Assembly: GCF_014251375.1 (NCBI RefSeq)
Contig: NZ_CP059187.1
Span: 489,820-524,031, forward strand
Source: Blattabacterium cuenoti
GTDB taxonomy: Bacteria > Bacteroidota > Bacteroidia > Flavobacteriales > Blattabacteriaceae
Length of the DNA: 34,212 nucleotides
Reading direction: 5' to 3'
This document shows, in pieces, positions 33,218-34,212 of this stretch. Each line of letters starts with the position of its first letter. Position 1 is the stretch's first letter. A model generated the notes under the pieces. The model did no database searches and was not told the origin of the DNA. It saw nothing but the letters and a program-made list of their open reading frames with translations. The translations under genes and the position numbers were made by a program.

Positions 33218-34212
33218 ATGAATTATTCTAAATTTTGTTTAATTTTCATAATCAACTTGTTCATATCTATATTGATTTTGTATAAAATTACTAGTGTTTC
33301 ATTGAAATGGATAGATATTTACACAAAACACGGTTCTTATGTTATAGTCCCAGATCTTCATTCTTTAACTTTGGAGAAATCTATAATTCTTTTAAAAAAA
33401 TTGGGATTAAAATATGATATAGATACATCACGTTATGATCCTTCTTTTAGCCCTTATCAAGTTATTTCCTTTTCTCCAGAAGCGGGAGATCATGTAAAAA
33501 AAGGAAGACATATATATATACAAGCTAACGCTAACGCTAATAATACAAAAACGTTTCCATCCACTGTTGTTTTACCTAATATTATTAATAAAAACAAAAA
33601 AACAGCTGTTAAATTGCTTCATGCCAATCATCTTTTAGTGAAAGAAATAAAATATAGAAACGATATTTCTAGGGATATTGTATTGAAAGTTTTTTTTCAA
33701 GGAAACCCTATTCAATCTGGATCTATTTTACAGAATCAAGATGCAGTCACTTTATTAATTGGAAAAGGAAAAAAAGAATACGAAGTCCCCAATGTAATTG
33801 GAATGGATTTACATACTGCTACTTCTACTTTAAAATCAAAATCATTTAACATTATTAACGTTTATTATGAGAATTCTACTCCCCAGCCATCAACATCAGA
33901 ATCAGAAGATGATGATCGTTCTGAAAACAGAAACAAAAAAAAAGTCTATCGTCAAAATCCTTATCCTGGAATAAAAATACAAAATAATAAATCTATTCAA
34001 ATTTGGTTAACTTCTAATAATGATTTATTAATTCGTTCAGAATCAGAATATTTCAACAACAAGAAGAAAGACTTAGACAACAACAAGAAGAAAGACTTAG
34101 ACAACAACAAGAAGAAAGACTTAGACAACAACAAGAAGAAAGACTTAGACAACAACAAGAAGAAAGACTTAGACAACAACAAGAAGAAAGACTTAGACAA
34201 CAACAAGAAGAA
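33218..34212 (+). CDS. PASTA domain protein, 3' end cut by window edge, repeat-bearing C-terminus
   Basis: PASTA domains bind peptidoglycan and related ligands; this membrane-anchored protein likely acts at the cell wall. From ATG 33218 it is open for 331 codons to the window end with no stop. One signal-anchor helix spans about residues 5-23. Three PASTA units follow: one with YVIVPDLHSLTLEKSIILLKK and VISFSPEAGDHVKKG, a second with VVLPNIINKNKKTAVKLL and PIQSGSILQNQDAVTLLIG, a third with YEVPNVIGMDLHTATSTLK and NPYPGIKIQNNKSIQIWLT. After an Asp/Ser-rich insert in the third unit and the phrase NNDLLIRSESEYF, the protein enters NNKKKDLD repeats from residue 280. The ddl neighbour supports a cell-wall role. 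There is no kinase domain. Confidence 0.88.
   Translation, partial: MNYSKFCLIFIINLFISILILYKITSVSLKWIDIYTKHGSYVIVPDLHSLTLEKSIILLKKLGLKYDIDTSRYDPSFSPYQVISFSPEAGDHVKKGRHIYIQANANANNTKTFPSTVVLPNIINKNKKTAVKLLHANHLLVKEIKYRNDISRDIVLKVFFQGNPIQSGSILQNQDAVTLLIGKGKKEYEVPNVIGMDLHTATSTLKSKSFNIINVYYENSTPQPSTSESEDDDRSENRNKKKVYRQNPYPGIKIQNNKSIQIWLTSNNDLLIRSESEYFNNKKKDLDNNKKKDLDNNKKKDLDNNKKKDLDNNKKKDLDNNKKKDLDNNKK
34055..34212 (+). repeat. In-frame 24-bp tandem repeat at the PASTA protein C-terminus
   Basis: Units begin at 34055, 34079, 34103, 34127, 34151, 34175 and 34199 (partial), about 6.6 identical copies of a purine-rich 24-base unit. In the PASTA frame each unit reads NNKKKDLD. The +1 frame from 34054 reads QQQEERLR and is also open; the complementary strand reads LLLSKSFF. 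The array runs to the window edge, so the copy number is a minimum. Confidence 0.97.

Noticed and set aside
33997..34206. Minus-strand open frame with a repeated SKSFFLLL pattern
   Set aside because: It is only the complement of the 24-bp array; the plus-strand PASTA gene reads in frame through the same bases.
1..34212. Circular replicon closed at the window ends
   Set aside because: The terminal repeats have different units (84 and 24 bp) in different genes, so the ends do not overlap.

Overview
The window comes from a very AT-rich genome with long A/T runs, short spacers and densely packed, mostly full-length housekeeping genes. Several gene types and neighbourhoods are typical of Bacteroidota, mainly Flavobacteriales: a five-helix SdhC with SdhA and SdhB, a DUF4290 gene before murA, ddl next to a PASTA-domain gene, an RNase Y gene, and a ferredoxin beside a LuxC-like acyl-CoA reductase. 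Extreme AT content with cell-wall and TCA genes retained, and no mobile elements, points to a reduced obligate insect endosymbiont. A Blattabacterium-like cockroach symbiont is my best guess, inferred from gene content and not from any search.

Layout. Minus strand, 7416 to 1: iscS-like cysteine desulfurase, sdhC, sdhA, sdhB, accA and a 3'-truncated dnaB. Plus strand, 7599-11670: rny, a deoxyhypusine-synthase-family gene and lpdA. Minus strand, 13808-11695: ferredoxin, fatty acid desaturase and a frameshifted ung. Plus strand, 13845-14906: acyl-CoA reductase. Minus strand, 17154-14920: tRNA-Val(GAC), rpsU, aroE and ribD. Plus strand, 17262-25859: recG, uvrD/pcrA, a cation-efflux gene, DUF4290, murA, greA and a HIT-family gene. 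The rest alternates: coaX (-), alpha/beta hydrolase and 5-FTHF cyclo-ligase (+), rseP (-), feoA, feoB and a 41-codon FeoB-associated ORF (+), ddl (-), and a 3'-truncated PASTA gene (+).

Functions. The genes cover respiration and carbon metabolism (SdhCAB, LpdA), fatty-acid synthesis and modification (AccA, desaturase), Fe-S and iron supply (IscS, ferredoxin, FeoAB), peptidoglycan precursors (MurA, Ddl, PASTA), cofactors and aromatics (RibD, CoaX, AroE, folate), and replication, repair and RNA turnover (DnaB, RecG, UvrD/PcrA, Ung, RNase Y).

Most notable. Both window edges lie inside perfect, in-frame tandem repeats at the C-termini of two unrelated proteins: an 84-bp (28-residue) unit in DnaB and a 24-bp (8-residue) unit in the PASTA protein. 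Neither gene reaches a stop here, and the edges look like assembly breaks at repeats. The ung gene is split by a run of 13 A that puts its catalytic HPSP motif in another frame, which is either transcriptional-slippage rescue or early decay. Equally long A runs are in frame in the HIT gene (A14) and the acyl-CoA reductase gene (A13). MurA has Asp where the fosfomycin-target Cys usually lies, CoaX has Asn in place of its first conserved Asp, and RecG motif II reads DEQQ instead of DEQH.

No stretch above 300 bases lacks a gene. No IS element, CRISPR array, rRNA or origin was seen.
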